Assembly: GCA_009779015.1 (NCBI GenBank)
Contig: WRFC01000011.1
Span: 1-14,093, forward strand
Reading direction: 5' to 3'
DNA from: Coriobacteriia bacterium
Lineage (GTDB): Bacteria > Actinomycetota > Coriobacteriia > Coriobacteriales > UBA8131
DNA: 14,093 nt
Within the stretch, counting starts at the first letter, position 1. The number at the start of each line of letters is the position of its first letter. The position numbers were made by a program, and so were the translations under genes. Shown here in pieces: positions 13,359 through 14,093 of this stretch. The notes beneath the pieces are model-generated. The model did not search any database, was not told where the DNA came from, and worked only from the letters and a program-made list of their open reading frames with translations.

Positions 13359-14093
13359 ATGAACGAGATCAAGGCCTTATTGCACAACCGCAACTACGTG
13401 CTCTACTGGCTGGCCAGCATGTGCTCGGAGTTCGGCAGCATCACGCTACAGTTCGTGATCTCGCTCTATGTCTTCGACCTGACCGGCAACTCGGTGCTCT
13501 ACGGCACCCTGCTCTTCATCGCCATCGTGCCGCGCCTGGTCTTCTACCCCCTGGCCGGCATGCTGGCCGACCGCTACGACCGCCGCCTGCTGCTCTTGGT
13601 CCCGACCGGCTGTGCGGCCATCGTGCTCTTTGCCTTCACGGCCATCGAGCTCTTCGTCATGCCCCTCGGGGTGGCCAGCCTCTTCGTCCTCGTCATTTTG
13701 CTCGAGGTCTTCAACATCTTCTTCATGAGCGCCAACCTCTCGGTGCCCCCGATGATCGTCTCGCGCCAGCAGCTGGGGGCCGCCAACTCGATGGGCATCC
13801 TCTACTCCGACTTCGGCTACGTCATCGGCATGGTCGTCGGCGCCCTGGTCTACGGGCTCTTGGGCTTTACCTGGTCGCTGCTGGCCATCAGCCTCTGCTT
13901 CGCCCTCGGCTTTGTCTTCATCATCCCACTGCGCCTCGTCCAGGCCAGCAACGCCGCCGCCCAGGGGGCGCGCGCAGGCCGGGCAGAGGCTGCGGCTCTG
14001 GGCGATGCCAGCACTGGGGAGAAGAGCGTCGGCCCCCGCGCCGCACGTGAGCCGCAGGTGCCAGCGGGCGCACGTGAGCCGCAGGTGCCAGCG
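13359..14093 (+). CDS. MFS transporter, N-terminal half, cut by the window end
   Basis: Integral membrane protein of the major facilitator superfamily, probably a proton-driven exporter. The first 245 residues are visible and the frame runs off the end of the window. Six hydrophobic spans can be followed (about 14-36, 45-68, 78-98, 103-125, 143-166 and 170-190). The MFS motif A between spans 2 and 3 is GMLADRYDRR (67-76), and an NxxxY segment (ANSMGILYS) precedes span 5. The opening RNYVLYWLASMCSEFGS resembles the EntS/MFS_3-like group of drug or siderophore exporters, but substrate is not predictable. Residues from about 195 on are the hydrophilic central loop, unusually Ala/Gly-rich and ending in a 9-residue tandem repeat. 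ATG 13359 is the first start after an in-frame TAA at 13341, but no Shine-Dalgarno is seen, so translation may be weak or coupled. It lies 126 bp past pheT. Confidence 0.85.
   Translation, partial: MNEIKALLHNRNYVLYWLASMCSEFGSITLQFVISLYVFDLTGNSVLYGTLLFIAIVPRLVFYPLAGMLADRYDRRLLLLVPTGCAAIVLFAFTAIELFVMPLGVASLFVLVILLEVFNIFFMSANLSVPPMIVSRQQLGAANSMGILYSDFGYVIGMVVGALVYGLLGFTWSLLAISLCFALGFVFIIPLRLVQASNAAAQGARAGRAEAAALGDASTGEKSVGPRAAREPQVPAGAREPQVPA
14043..14093 (+). repeat. 27-bp tandem repeat in the MFS central loop
   Basis: The segment starting GCACGTGAGCCGCAGG repeats with a period of 27 bp at 14043 and 14070, identical through the last visible base. It encodes AREPQVPAG followed by AREPQVPA, so copies add nine residues each without shifting frame. 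Further copies may lie beyond the window. Confidence 0.85.

Overview
This is a GC-rich bacterial chromosomal segment, mostly housekeeping genes with one anomalous patch. Coding regions have strongly GC-ending codons, AGGAGG-type ribosome binding sites and two lipoprotein signal peptides ending in a lipobox. The combination of a type III glutamine synthetase, a four-cysteine PheS, a BcrA/YtrB-like ABC ATPase remnant and a small beta-rich lipoprotein suggests a gut-type anaerobe: a Coriobacteriia member (Actinomycetota) or a high-GC Bacillota. This placement is an inference and I could not test it.

Layout. (1) 25-2103, minus strand: type III glutamine synthetase (glnN), divergent from (2) polA at 2239-4998, plus strand, across a short AT-rich control region. 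PolA has intact 5'-nuclease and polymerase domains, but its 3'-5' exonuclease domain appears degenerate. (3) 5114-7760: a three-gene operon of the NitT/TauT/SsuABC type (lipoprotein binding protein, ATPase, permease) behind an extended -10 promoter; the substrate cannot be read from the sequence. (4) 7851-8762: a chimeric reading frame in which the first third of an ABC ATPase is joined in frame to an ABC-2 permease. The start codon expected from the family is ACG and the permease part is AT-richer than its neighbours; I read it as a deletion-fused remnant. (5) 8919-9320: a small predicted lipoprotein with its own promoter, followed by a strong terminator. (6) 9421-9498: a tandem GC-rich hairpin repeat ahead of pheS. 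(7) 9542-13232: pheS and pheT, the two subunits of phenylalanyl-tRNA synthetase, translated from near-identical leader boxes. (8) 13359 to the window end: the N-terminal half of an MFS exporter.

The functional modules are nitrogen assimilation (glnN), DNA repair and Okazaki fragment processing (polA), uptake of a small solute (the ABC operon), translation (pheST) and probable efflux (MFS). A recurring trait is in-frame expansion of Ala/Pro/Gly-rich low-complexity sequence inside conserved proteins: the PolA linker, the PheT B5 domain and the MFS central loop, the last as an exact 27-bp tandem repeat. I see no CRISPR array, tRNA, rRNA, transposase or phage gene. No clearly new multi-gene system is evident; the most unusual locus is the ABC chimera.
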